A DNA stretch of 39,802 nucleotides from Hyphomicrobiales bacterium (GTDB lineage: Bacteria > Pseudomonadota > Alphaproteobacteria > Rhizobiales > Xanthobacteraceae), in NCBI GenBank assembly GCA_003140315.1, contig PLJS01000313.1, positions 127 through 39,928 of the forward strand, read 5' to 3'. Within the stretch, counting starts at the first letter, position 1; every line of letters begins with the position of its first letter. This document shows positions 27,521 through 36,095 of the stretch, in pieces. The translations under genes were made by a program, and so were the position numbers. Under the pieces are notes generated by a model, which had not been told where the DNA came from, ran no database searches, and saw nothing but the letters and a program-made list of their open reading frames with translations.

Positions 27521-27566
27521 GCCCCGACAAAAGCGGGTCGCCCGCGTAAGACGAATACCGACCCCG

Positions 27567-28838
27567 TCAGCTCGCCTTTTTGGCCTGTCGTACACTGCTC
27601 AGAAGCGGGTCGCAAACAAGCACTTTTTTGGCATAGAGCTGACGAATCTCAGCTTCGGTCATGCCGAGCATGTCGCGCAAAATGTCGTCGTTGTGCTCCC
27701 CAAGGCGATCCGCCACGAGCTCGGTTGCCGGCGTCCACCGCGAAAATTTCGCCGCCAGGCCCGGAATATCGAACTCGCCGATGTCGTCATCTTGGACACG
27801 CCGAACCGTCCCTCTCGCGCGCAAATGCGGATGTGCCATCGCCTCGTGCAGGCTCAGAACCGGCGCACAGGGAACACGCTCGGCTTCCAAAGCGGAGATA
27901 GCCGCGTCCCGGCTTGGGAACCTTCCAAGCCACGCCTCGATGATTTCCTTGAGGGCTACGTTATTGTCGCGCCGCGCGCGAGGGTCGCTGAAGCGCTCAT
28001 CTTGCGCGAGCTCCGGCATCTGCATGGCCTTGACCATCTGCGGCCATTGATGCGGGATCACCATGATCGAAACAAACTCGTCACCCTTGCAGCGGAATAC
28101 CCCGGTCGGCCCGCCGTCCGGATGCAGCGAGCCAGCACGCTGCGGGACAAACTGCTTCCCTCGCAGCGACGACTTCGGAATATTGACTTCGTGCATGTTG
28201 AAATAGGTGTCCACAAGCGAGCAGTCGATATGCTGTCCCTCGCCGGTCCGCTCCCGGTGCAGAAGTGCGAAGCCGATTGCCATGGCCGCCGTCACGCCAG
28301 TGGCGCTATCGCTGATGGCGAAGGGTAGCTGCGCCGGTCCGCGATCCGCTTCGCCGATGGCCGCGGTGATGCCGGCGTAGGCGGCGCCCATATAGTCGAA
28401 ACCCGGCTTGCCGCTGAGCGGACCCGTTTGTCCGGCTAGCGAAATCGAGCACATGATCAGGTTGCGATTGATCTTGGACAGCTCTTCATAGCCGAGACCG
28501 CTCCGTGCCATGACGCCTGGCGCGAAATTCTCGACCATGACGTCGATTTTCGGAATGAGGGCATGAACGAGTGCGCGGCCCTGCTCCTGCTTGATGTCGA
28601 CAGCAAGCGACTTCTTCGAGTGATTGTGCTGGAAATAATATGTGCTCTTCGACGATTTCTTCAGCGCCGGATCGCGCGACTTGTCTCCGGCAGAACGCCC
28701 CCGGTCGCCGAAGGGCGCGAGCTCCAACTTGATGACCTCGGCACCAAGCTCTGCGAGAATACGTGTACAGGTCGGCCCGGCGACGAACTGAGTGATATCG
28801 AGGACACGAAACCCTTTAAGCATCGGCAGATCGCGCAT
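27567..28838 (-). CDS. CaiB/BaiF family (family III) CoA-transferase
   Basis: This 423-residue protein moves CoA between carboxylic acids by the family III mechanism. The N-terminus is typical (LKGFRVLDITQFVAGPTCTRILAELGAEVIKLE), followed by ENFAPGVMARSGLGYEEL, SISLAGQTGPLSGKPGFDYMGAAYAG and GQHIDCSLVDTYFNM. D148 in PGFDYMGA is at the position of the catalytic aspartate that forms the acyl-enzyme. It is 18 bp downstream of the glutathione transferase gene on the same strand. Acid substrate unknown; the context suggests a catabolic pathway. Confidence 0.92.
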   Translation of the reverse strand: MRDLPMLKGFRVLDITQFVAGPTCTRILAELGAEVIKLELAPFGDRGRSAGDKSRDPALKKSSKSTYYFQHNHSKKSLAVDIKQEQGRALVHALIPKIDVMVENFAPGVMARSGLGYEELSKINRNLIMCSISLAGQTGPLSGKPGFDYMGAAYAGITAAIGEADRGPAQLPFAISDSATGVTAAMAIGFALLHRERTGEGQHIDCSLVDTYFNMHEVNIPKSSLRGKQFVPQRAGSLHPDGGPTGVFRCKGDEFVSIMVIPHQWPQMVKAMQMPELAQDERFSDPRARRDNNVALKEIIEAWLGRFPSRDAAISALEAERVPCAPVLSLHEAMAHPHLRARGTVRRVQDDDIGEFDIPGLAAKFSRWTPATELVADRLGEHNDDILRDMLGMTEAEIRQLYAKKVLVCDPLLSSVRQAKKAS

Positions 28839-28856
28839 CGTCCCCTCGTCGCCGCG

Positions 28857-29558
28857 TCATCGCGCCTGGAATTGTTGCTCGCCGAAGAGGATGTCCCAGG
28901 ACTCGCCTGAGGGCTTCTTGCGGTTCTTCTCGTGCCGTTCGTGCGCTACCGCCAAGCCGCGCTGCACGGCGGGCCGTGCGCGCACGGCGTTGTACCAGCG
29001 CTGGAGGTTGGGCCACGCCGCGATGTCCTGGCCCTGCCACTTGTGAGGTCTGAGCCACGGATAGACGGCCATATCGGCGATCGAATAGTCCCCGGCGAGG
29101 AACTCCGCCTGCGCCAGCCGCGTATCTAGGACGCGATAGAGCCGCATCGCCTCGCTGGTGTAACGCTCGATCGCATAGGGAATCTGCTCCTTGGCGTAGC
29201 GGCGGAAGTGGTGCGCCTGCCCGAGCATCGGACCGACGCCGCCCATTTGGAACATCAGCCACTGAATGACGTCATAACGCCGGCGCAGATCGGCGGGCAT
29301 GAAGCGCCAGCCGCACTTCTCCGCGAGGTACATCATGATAGCGCCCGACTCGAACAGCGCAAGCGGCCTTCCGTCCGGCGCTTGATGATCGACCAGCGCT
29401 GGAATTTTGTTGTTCGGGCTGATCTTCAGAAAGTCTGGATTGAATCGCTCGCCTTTGCCGATGTGAATCGGGACCACATTGTAGGCGAGCCCCAACTCCT
29501 CGAGCAGGATCGTGATCTTGTATCCGTTAGGCGTCGCCCAAAAATAGAGGTCGAGCAT
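28857..29558 (-). CDS. Glutathione S-transferase family protein (YghU/YfcG-like)
   Basis: The 233-residue protein has an N-terminal thioredoxin-like domain (1 to about 85) with TPNGYKITILLEELG near residue 9, NNKIPALVD and the glutathione-contacting LFESGAIMMYLAE, then a helical C-terminal domain with FLAGDYSIADMAVYPWL. The TPNGxK motif is that of the YghU/YfcG (Nu-class) enzymes, which act as glutathione-dependent disulfide reductases or peroxidases. It is on the same strand as the isomerase-like gene (10 bp gap) and the CoA-transferase, so the three form one operon. Confidence 0.92.
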   Translation of the reverse strand: MLDLYFWATPNGYKITILLEELGLAYNVVPIHIGKGERFNPDFLKISPNNKIPALVDHQAPDGRPLALFESGAIMMYLAEKCGWRFMPADLRRRYDVIQWLMFQMGGVGPMLGQAHHFRRYAKEQIPYAIERYTSEAMRLYRVLDTRLAQAEFLAGDYSIADMAVYPWLRPHKWQGQDIAAWPNLQRWYNAVRARPAVQRGLAVAHERHEKNRKKPSGESWDILFGEQQFQAR

Positions 29559-29568
29559 CGCGATGCCT

Positions 29569-30189
29569 TTACACCGCTCGCTTGAGCGGTTGATCGCGCT
29601 TGAGACCGGCTTCCGTCAGTCGATGCTCAAGCAAATCCTTGCGGTCGTGGCCCCAAAACTGCTCACCTTCGAAGTAGAACATCGGCACGCCGAAGACCTG
29701 ATCGACGACGGCCTCTTCCTGGATGCGCTCGTAGTCCGCTGGGCCTTCGTCGGCCAGATAATCGCGATAGGCCTGTTCCGACAGGCCGAGATTTCCAATG
29801 AGCTGCGCGACCGCATCCGGCTCGTCGGCCGCGAATTCGCGCTTGAAGAACAGATCGAAAGCCTTGTTGCCGTATTCGCGGATCCTGCCGTGCTTTTCGG
29901 CGAACAGGCCGCCGATCAGGGCGGGCTTGGTATCGAAAATCTTCAACGGCCCGCGGATCGTCAGACCGCCGCGCATGTTCGCCCAGCGCCGGGCATCCAT
30001 GTAGGAGTACTTTATTTTATACTCCGAATATTGGCTGCGTTGGCCCTTGCCCTTCAGGCGGAGCTGAAACGGCTTCCACTGCAATCGCACGGAGTATTTG
30101 TCTTCGAGCGCAAAAGCCGGGTCGAAAGCCAGATAGGCATAGGGGCTCTTGAAGTCGGAGTACATCTTTACTTCTTTGCGGTCGTTCAT
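29569..30189 (-). CDS. DsbA-family / 2-hydroxychromene-2-carboxylate isomerase-like protein
   Basis: The 206-residue protein has the DsbA-like thioredoxin fold of kappa-class glutathione transferases and 2-hydroxychromene-2-carboxylate isomerases, glutathione-dependent enzymes of aromatic-ring breakdown. The start is the ATG at 30189 (MNDRKEVKMYSDFKSPYAYL); upstream in-frame codons are not family-like. S15 in the DFKSPYAYL motif stands where DsbA has its first cysteine and is the expected glutathione-activating residue. GVPMFYFEGEQFWGHDRKDLLEHRL near the end is the family's C-terminal signature. It is the first gene of a three-gene minus-strand operon and is divergent from the amidohydrolase. 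Confidence 0.9.
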   Translation of the reverse strand: MNDRKEVKMYSDFKSPYAYLAFDPAFALEDKYSVRLQWKPFQLRLKGKGQRSQYSEYKIKYSYMDARRWANMRGGLTIRGPLKIFDTKPALIGGLFAEKHGRIREYGNKAFDLFFKREFAADEPDAVAQLIGNLGLSEQAYRDYLADEGPADYERIQEEAVVDQVFGVPMFYFEGEQFWGHDRKDLLEHRLTEAGLKRDQPLKRAV

Positions 30190-30592
30190 CGATGCCCCTG
30201 ACTTCGTCCGTCGCTCGCCCAGCCTTGCCCGCACGCATGGCGAACCATCCGGGCCGATGTAGGCCCGCATCGGTTCATGCGCAATCTGATACTGATGCGG
30301 AGTTCTTATATTGATCTCGCATAAATCGAATCCGGCCTGCGGAAGATCACGACGCAAGTCGGATTTTGCGAGATCGTCTTGAGGGTCCCCTGCATCGATG
30401 CGGAACCTGCATCAAGAATCGTAATTCCTATGGCGTTGACTCGCTATCGGCCCTTTGCAAGGTTGCTGGCGCTCTCGGCTTGCCCTCGATTGTTCTTTGC
30501 GTCGCGGAGCTTGTCGAGGTCGGACGACGACGACATTCTCGCGTTCAGCTTTCTCAATCACGGACGGCACTGACGAGCGAGGCAGCACGTAA
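30190..30592. promoter_or_regulatory. Divergent intergenic region with an operator half-site
   Basis: This 403-bp stretch separates the isomerase gene (minus) from the amidohydrolase (plus); I see no convincing coding frame in it. It carries TTCATGCG at 30274-30281, identical to one arm of the palindrome in front of the CoA-ester lyase gene, and a weaker 5-7-5 inverted repeat GATGC...GCATC (30397-30413). These may be sites for the same LysR regulator. Promoter hexamers were not assigned. Confidence 0.35.
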
Positions 30593-31510
30593 ATGGACTT
30601 GCCATTCATTGACGCCCACCTTCACCTGTCGCGTGATACGGCACAGGAAAAACTGGTTTATTCCAAACCTGGCGCGGCGGATTCCTGGTTCTGGGCGTCT
30701 CCTGACAAGATCGGCCGGTATCTCGACTGGTTCGGGATGAGCCATGTCGTGTTTCTGAACGTCATGGACACGACGCGAATGACGCGGGCGCGGCTCGCGA
30801 AATCCGGCTCGACGCCTTCTCGGGACGAAATTGATGCGGTTCGCCGCGATATGCAGACTCGTGTGTCGCGGTTCAACGACTGGGGTTGTGAAATCCATCG
30901 TCAGGATCGCCGGCTTGTTCCGTGTGTGTACATCGATCCGGTGCTCTTCGGCGAAGGAGCGATCCCAGAACTCGAGCGCTCGGTCCGCGCCGGCGCAAAG
31001 GGTGTGAAGATGCACCCGGATCTCTCCGGATTTCGCCCCGACGAACGGCAGCTATGGCCGCTGTTTGAGCGGATGCAGGAATTGGACATTCCGGTGGTAT
31101 TCGATACTGGCGCAAGCCGCCATTCTCCGGAAGATCTCGGTCGCCCTGCGCTCTTCGCCGATCTCCTCGAGGCATTTCCTCGGCTCACTGTCGTCTTGGC
31201 CCATCTGGCGAGCGCCTATTGGGACGAACGGATCGATCTCGCGGAACGCTTTCCCAACGTGGTGTTCGACACGGCTGGCGGTTTCAATAACCCGATGTAC
31301 ATGGCGCGTGGAGGACCGAGGGCGCTTCCGGAAACGGATGCTGTCCGCTTGATCCGGAAGATCGGACCACACAGGGTCATGTTCGGGTCAGACGGGCCCG
31401 CTGCCGATCCATTCTGGCAGGCACATCAGCTTGCGCGGCTGCCGATGGAGCGGGCGGAATTGGAGCTGGTGTTGGCCGGAACAGCCAGGCGGGTTTACCG
31501 CCTCGCATGA
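30593..31510 (+). CDS. Amidohydrolase family 2 (TIM-barrel metal-dependent hydrolase/decarboxylase)
   Basis: The 305-residue protein is an amidohydrolase-2 superfamily member, a group with lactonases and non-oxidative aromatic or ACMSD-like decarboxylases. The metal-binding HxH is at the N-terminus (FIDAHLHL, about 6-13), KGVKMHPDLSGF is a later barrel strand, VVLAHLASAYW holds the third histidine, and MFGSDGPAADP carries the metal-binding aspartate. Unusually, a stretch of about 90 residues between the HxH motif and the next strand mentions a two-step helical insert. Start ATG at 30593. It is transcribed towards the LysR gene, away from the isomerase operon. Confidence 0.87.
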   Translation: MDLPFIDAHLHLSRDTAQEKLVYSKPGAADSWFWASPDKIGRYLDWFGMSHVVFLNVMDTTRMTRARLAKSGSTPSRDEIDAVRRDMQTRVSRFNDWGCEIHRQDRRLVPCVYIDPVLFGEGAIPELERSVRAGAKGVKMHPDLSGFRPDERQLWPLFERMQELDIPVVFDTGASRHSPEDLGRPALFADLLEAFPRLTVVLAHLASAYWDERIDLAERFPNVVFDTAGGFNNPMYMARGGPRALPETDAVRLIRKIGPHRVMFGSDGPAADPFWQAHQLARLPMERAELELVLAGTARRVYRLA

Positions 31511-31607
31511 TTGTCGACGTCGCCGCGACTTCGGCTCATCGACACATTTCGGCTCTGGCCAGACTGAACCAGCTTCTTAGCTGTGCGACTCCCGGGCCGC
31601 ATTCGCG

Positions 31608-32558
31608 CTATTTGGACACCGCGCGCGCTCTTTGTTGCTGACTGCGGGTCGCCGCGAAGAATCTCGGCTGAAAAATCTCCAGAAAAGCCCGCGAAGCGGG
31701 CTGGAGCGATCGTTCGGCAAGTCGCAGAACTCCGATGCGGCGCACGATCGCGGGACGCAGCGGCCTCACGGTGATCAACGGATCGGCTATCGGCGGCAAC
31801 GCCGAAACAGGGACGATGGAAATTCCCAATCCGTGCGCTACGAAATCGAACACCGACCCGAATTGATTGATGATGATGCTGTGGTTGAACACCACACCGC
31901 ACTCGCTTGCGACGATGTCGATGGTGCGACGAAGGCCGGATTCGGTAGGCCACGAGATCATGGGCTCGTCGCCGATGTCCTTGAGAGATACGGCCTCGCG
32001 GCTGCTGAGCCGATGCCGCTTCGGCATCACCGCAAAGCACGCCTCGTTAACGACCGGCTCGGCGACGACGCCTTCCGTCAGGCCGGCCGCGTTGCCGATG
32101 CCAAAATCCGCGACACCGCCGCGTACGTCCTCGTGGACCGAGCTCCCCATGCCTTCCCTGATTTGCACATGCATCTTCGGATGCTTCCTGCGGAATGCAA
32201 CCAGGGCGGCCGGAAGAACGTGATGCGATATGGAGATCAGACAGGAGATGATGAGCTGGCCACGCATCTCGCCGTCGAGCGTCCGAACCTTTTGCACCTG
32301 CTGTATCATTTCGCCGAGGAGCCGTTCCGCTGACGGAATGAACTCACGGCCGGCTTCTGTCTGCGATACGCTTCGCGTTCCGCGCGTGAAAAGCTTTACG
32401 CCTAGCATCAACTCGGCCTGCTGAATGATGCGGCTCAAGCCGGGCTGCGACATGCGCAGGTACGACGCAGCGGCGATGAAACTCCCGTAACGCGCGAGCG
32501 CGACCACGGCGCGCAGATGTTTCATCGACAGGTTCGGCGCGTCCTTCAGGTCAAGCAT
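31608..32558 (-). CDS. LysR family transcriptional regulator
   Basis: The 316-residue protein has the N-terminal winged helix-turn-helix of LysR regulators (LRAVVALARYGSFIAAASYLRMSQPGLSRIIQQ split over about 15-47, helix 3 in SQPGLSRIIQQ) and a periplasmic-binding-like inducer domain from about 95 (GQLIISCLISISHHVLPAAL, ending with VPVSALPPIADPLITV). It is divergent from the CoA-ester lyase gene; a palindrome with T-N11-A core lies in the 134-bp gap and is its likely binding site. It probably responds to the substrate or an intermediate of the neighbouring pathway. Confidence 0.93.
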   Translation of the reverse strand: MLDLKDAPNLSMKHLRAVVALARYGSFIAAASYLRMSQPGLSRIIQQAELMLGVKLFTRGTRSVSQTEAGREFIPSAERLLGEMIQQVQKVRTLDGEMRGQLIISCLISISHHVLPAALVAFRRKHPKMHVQIREGMGSSVHEDVRGGVADFGIGNAAGLTEGVVAEPVVNEACFAVMPKRHRLSSREAVSLKDIGDEPMISWPTESGLRRTIDIVASECGVVFNHSIIINQFGSVFDFVAHGLGISIVPVSALPPIADPLITVRPLRPAIVRRIGVLRLAERSLQPASRAFLEIFQPRFFAATRSQQQRARAVSK

Positions 32559-32575
32559 GACGGAGTCACTTCGTA

Positions 32576-32596
32576 TTCATGCGAAACCCGCATGAA
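32576..32596. promoter_or_regulatory. LysR-type operator, perfect 8-5-8 palindrome
   Basis: TTCATGCG (32576-32583) and CGCATGAA (32589-32596) are perfect inverted repeats separated by AAACC. The core fits T-N11-A (T at 32580, A at 32592), the LysR recognition motif. Its centre (32586) is about 66 bp before the transcription start expected from the promoter at 32617-32645, the standard activator position, and 28 bp before the LysR start codon, which would allow self-repression. Confidence 0.75.
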
Positions 32597-32616
32597 AAGC
32601 CGTAATCCGTATAAGA

Positions 32617-32645
32617 TTGACATCGCTGTGGCCGCTTGTCAAAAT
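32617..32645 (+). promoter_or_regulatory. Sigma-70-type promoter of the CoA-ester lyase operon
   Basis: A perfect -35 hexamer TTGACA (32617-32622) is followed after 17 bp by CAAAAT (32640-32645), four of six matches to the -10 consensus. Transcription would start near 32652, about 40 bp before the lyase ATG. The upstream LysR palindrome is in the activating position. Confidence 0.6.
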
Positions 32646-32692
32646 TTGGCATCAGCTTCCTGCATTGAAATTCTCAAAGAGGTGGTGCTGCA

Positions 32693-33631
32693 ATGGCACG
32701 GTTGCTTCCGCGCAGCTGGTTGTTCGTCCCCGGCGATCGCGCCGATCGAGTCGAAAAGGCGCTGGCGTCCTCCGCCGAGGCGGTGATCATCGACTTTGAG
32801 GATTCGATCCCGCGTGACGCCAAGCTCGCCACCCGCGCCGGTCTTCGCGGAATAATGAAAGGGTCAACCCGGCAGAACGTCTTTGTCCGGCTCAATGAGG
32901 CCACGTCGGAGTGGTTCAAAGACGACGTTCAGGCGCTGGATGGGGTCAACCTCGCGGGCGTACTGCTTCCGATGACGAATTCGGCCGATGAAGTACGCAC
33001 CTTGGCCGAGCTTCTGCAGCGGGTCGACACCGGGCAATGGATCGTGCCGCTTTTGGAGTCCGCGTCCGGCATCTACTTTGCGCGCGAGATTGCACAGTGC
33101 AGCCCTCAGGTGCTCGCGCTGGCGTTTGGCGCCGGCGACTATTCGCTGGAAGTCGGCATTCCCAAGTGGCCGGTCGGAGAACAGTTGGCGTTCCTCGTGC
33201 CACGGGTGACGGTGATCATTGCGTCTCGCGTTGCAAATCTGGCCGGTGCGCTGGATACGCCGACCCCGACCTTTCGCGACCCCGATTCGGTACGGGATCA
33301 ATCGCTGCTCGCTGCTTCGCTGGGGTTCCAGGGAAAGCTCGCCATTCATCCGAACCAGGTTGAAACGATCAACAGCATTTTCAGGCCCGACGCGGCGGCG
33401 TTGAAATACGCGCAGCGGGTCGTCGCGGCCTTCGAGGCGGCGCTCGCGGAAGGGAGGGCCTCGACGTCTGTGGACGGGAAGGTGGTGACCCACACGATCG
33501 CGGAGCAGTCGGCTGGCGTCATCGAGCGCGCGTCGGACAACATCGACGTTGGCCGCGGGCCGACGACCAGCCCACCAGGTGGCGAACCCGTGAATCGCTT
33601 CAAAGCCAGACATCCGGCACCGCGGCAATAG
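32693..33631 (+). CDS. HpcH/HpaI aldolase/citrate lyase family protein (CitE-like CoA-ester lyase)
   Basis: The 312-residue protein is a CitE-like lyase (malyl-CoA/citramalyl-CoA lyase type) that cleaves a beta-hydroxyacyl-CoA to acetyl-CoA or propionyl-CoA and a keto acid. Signatures are RSWLFVPGDRADRVEKAL, VIIDFEDSIP at about 31-40, the magnesium-binding glutamate in PLLESASG and aspartate in FGAGDYSLEVG, and KLAIHPNQVETIN near the C-terminus. The ATG at 32693 has AAAGAGG about 9 nt upstream. The CoA-transferase gene follows after 7 bp, so a product thioester could pass from one enzyme to the other. A C-terminal tail of about 45 residues beyond the family core is not conserved. Confidence 0.9.
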   Translation: MARLLPRSWLFVPGDRADRVEKALASSAEAVIIDFEDSIPRDAKLATRAGLRGIMKGSTRQNVFVRLNEATSEWFKDDVQALDGVNLAGVLLPMTNSADEVRTLAELLQRVDTGQWIVPLLESASGIYFAREIAQCSPQVLALAFGAGDYSLEVGIPKWPVGEQLAFLVPRVTVIIASRVANLAGALDTPTPTFRDPDSVRDQSLLAASLGFQGKLAIHPNQVETINSIFRPDAAALKYAQRVVAAFEAALAEGRASTSVDGKVVTHTIAEQSAGVIERASDNIDVGRGPTTSPPGGEPVNRFKARHPAPRQ

Positions 33632-33638
33632 GTCTCGC

Positions 33639-34883
33639 ATGGACTCCCCCGAACCGCGCGACGCAAACGCTCCCGCCCGCCCGCCGGCTGCCCTCGAGGG
33701 CTTGAGAGTCATCGAGATGGGCCAGCTCATCGCCGGCCCATTCGCCGGCCATCTCCTTGCGGACTTCGGCGCCGATGTCATCAAGGTCGAAATGCCCGGC
33801 GAGGGCGACTCGCTCCGTCAGTGGGGGCAAAATCGCGTACAAGGCCGAACGCTGTGGTGGTCGGTGATGTCCCGCAACAAGCGCTGCGTCACGCTCAATG
33901 TCAGCGTGCCGGAGGGACGGCGGCTGTTGCTGGAGCTCGTCAAAAAGTCGGATGCACTGATCGAGAACTTCCGCCCGGGAACGCTCGAACGCTGGGGACT
34001 ATCTCCCGCCGAGCTGTTCGAAGTGAACCCCAGCCTCGTCATCGTTCGCGTCTCGGGCTTCGGGCAGACCGGCCCGTACGCAAGCCGGGTCGGCTACGCA
34101 AGCGTCGGCGAGGCAATGGGAGGGCTGCGCTATCTCAATGGCTATCCCAATCAGCCTCCGCCGCGAACCGGCGTCTCGTTGGGCGACCCGCTGGCGGGCA
34201 TGTTCGCGACGCTGGGTCTGCTAATGGCGCTGCGCTGGCGAGACCACTCCGGCGCGCGGCGCGGCCAGGTCGTCGATGCTTCCATCATGGAATCTTGCTA
34301 CGCGATGCTGGAAAGCACGATAACGGAGTACGACAAGCTCCGTGTCGTGCGCCAGCCGACCGGTACGGGCCTCAAGAACGTCGTTCCCTCCAACATCTAT
34401 CGCTCGAAAGACGGCAAGTGGATGGTGATCGCGGCCAACGCGGACAATCTCTTTCGCCGCCTCTGCAAGGTGATGCAGCAGCCGGAACTGGCCGACGATC
34501 CCCGCTTCGACTCGCATGCGACGCGCGGCGCCAATGCCGACGCGCTCGACAAGATCATCGCTGACTGGGTCGTCCAGCACGATGCTCAAGAGCTGGATCG
34601 GGTGCTGAACGATGCTGGCGTGGTGTGCGGACCCATCTACACGATCGCCGACATCTACGACGACCCGCATTACGCGGCCCGCGAGATGATCGTGCGCCTC
34701 AAGGATTCCTATTTTGGCGATCTCGCGATGCCTGGCGTGGTTCCAAAGCTTACAGAGAGCCCCGGGACACTTCGTTGGACGGGCCCGCAAGAGCTCGGCG
34801 AACATAACCGCGAGGTCTACGGGGAGCTTCTCGGCCTTTCGAATGATCAGATAACCAAGCTCAAGAGCACTGGCGTTCTCTGA
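33639..34883 (+). CDS. CaiB/BaiF family (family III) CoA-transferase
   Basis: The 414-residue protein has the family III start LEGLRVIEMGQLIAGPFAGHLLADFGADVIKVE, NKRCVTLNV, ENFRPGTLERWGLSPAEL and VVDASIMESCYAML. It is only distantly similar to the transferase at 27567. At the place where that protein has catalytic aspartate (PGFDYMGA), this one reads VGYASVGEAMGG with alanine at 154; many members of the subgroup with GEAMGGLRY may share this, so either a different residue does the job or the alignment is offset. It is 7 bp behind the lyase gene, which fits activation of a dicarboxylic or hydroxy acid to its CoA ester before cleavage, as in citramalate and itaconate breakdown. Confidence 0.9.
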   Translation: MDSPEPRDANAPARPPAALEGLRVIEMGQLIAGPFAGHLLADFGADVIKVEMPGEGDSLRQWGQNRVQGRTLWWSVMSRNKRCVTLNVSVPEGRRLLLELVKKSDALIENFRPGTLERWGLSPAELFEVNPSLVIVRVSGFGQTGPYASRVGYASVGEAMGGLRYLNGYPNQPPPRTGVSLGDPLAGMFATLGLLMALRWRDHSGARRGQVVDASIMESCYAMLESTITEYDKLRVVRQPTGTGLKNVVPSNIYRSKDGKWMVIAANADNLFRRLCKVMQQPELADDPRFDSHATRGANADALDKIIADWVVQHDAQELDRVLNDAGVVCGPIYTIADIYDDPHYAAREMIVRLKDSYFGDLAMPGVVPKLTESPGTLRWTGPQELGEHNREVYGELLGLSNDQITKLKSTGVL

Positions 34884-34949
34884 GCGATCCGGCATCAAGG
34901 AGTCTGGTTGGGATAAGCGCCGCATCCCCGGGAGGAAAAGGACAATGCC

Positions 34950-35933
34950 ATGATGATACGCAGAAGGCATCTATTGGGCGGCGGCGCGAGCGCAATACTG
35001 TCGTCTTGCTTACCTTTGTCGGCATTTTCCGATACGTATCCCAATAGGCCGATCCAGATACTCATCGGCTTTTCCGCAGGGTCGTCCACCGACGTGTTGA
35101 TGCGCATTGTCGCTCAGAAACTGGGCGAGATGTGGGGACACCATCCGGTCATCGTCAACCGAACCGGCGCGGGCGGCACGACCGCGGCGGCGGCCGTTGC
35201 CAGGGCTAATCCCGATGGTTACACGCTGTATTTTTCGAATGGCGGTCTCGCGACGGGCGCTTCGCTCTATAAGAACTTGTCATACAATTCTCGTACCGAC
35301 TTTGCGCCTGTCGCGTTGGTCGCGCGCATGCCGCACCTCGCGTGCGTGGATCCTGCCTTGCCCGTGAAGTCGATCAGCGACCTCATTGCCCTCGCACGGT
35401 CCAAACAGGGGAGCCTGCTGTTCTCCTCCGCCGGATTCGGCAACTCGGATCACATGGCCGCCGAGCTCTTCCTTCATATGACCAACACCAAGATGGTTCA
35501 TCTGCCCAGCAAGGGAGGACCCGAGGCGCTGTACGACGTCATCCAGCATCGCGCGGCCGTGACTTTTACCGGTCCGCCGATCGGCCTGCCGGCGATTAAA
35601 GTCGGCACTGTCCGTGCGATAGCGGTAACGTCGACCAAGCGCAGTCCGGACCTGCCGGATGTTCCAACAATGGAAGAGGCTGGTGTGGCCGGCTACGAGC
35701 ACACTCAGTGGAACGGGCTATTCGCTCCCGCCGAGACGCCGCCAGAGATCGTCAACAAGCTCAATTCCGATGTCGTGCAGGCACTTGCGGCGAGCGATGT
35801 ACGCAGCCGACTGGACGCAATTGGCGCCGAAAGCCCGGCGATGTCGCCTATGGAATTCAGTCAATTCTTCCGCGGCCAACTGGATAAATGGGAGACGGTG
35901 ATCAAGGTGACCGGTATGAAGCAGATCGAATAG
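34950..35933 (+). CDS. Bug/TctC family tripartite tricarboxylate solute-binding protein
   Basis: The 327-residue protein is a periplasmic Bug-type binding protein, which typically captures carboxylic acids for a TctAB transporter. An N-terminal export signal has an arginine-rich start (RRRHLL) and a lipobox-like LSSC at 17-20, so it may be a lipoprotein or a Tat/Sec substrate. After YPNRPIQILIGFSAGSSTDVLMR come NRTGAGGTT and PDGYTL, all family hallmarks. No TctA or TctB gene is nearby, as is usual for orphan Bug genes. It is 66 bp behind the CoA-transferase and probably in the same operon, which suggests that it binds the pathway's substrate. Confidence 0.93.
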   Translation: MMIRRRHLLGGGASAILSSCLPLSAFSDTYPNRPIQILIGFSAGSSTDVLMRIVAQKLGEMWGHHPVIVNRTGAGGTTAAAAVARANPDGYTLYFSNGGLATGASLYKNLSYNSRTDFAPVALVARMPHLACVDPALPVKSISDLIALARSKQGSLLFSSAGFGNSDHMAAELFLHMTNTKMVHLPSKGGPEALYDVIQHRAAVTFTGPPIGLPAIKVGTVRAIAVTSTKRSPDLPDVPTMEEAGVAGYEHTQWNGLFAPAETPPEIVNKLNSDVVQALAASDVRSRLDAIGAESPAMSPMEFSQFFRGQLDKWETVIKVTGMKQIE

Positions 35934-36095
35934 CTGGCTTACACCGATGCGGTAGCGGATATTGAATCGATCGCCTTTGACGGAGGCGTGGCGTGTCGCG
36001 TCGCGGGGAGCTTGGCCGATCCGCGCCATGTGTCACCGCATGCCCAACCCTCGCAAAAGATAGCGCCCTACTGACATTTCCTTTACGAGAGAGCC

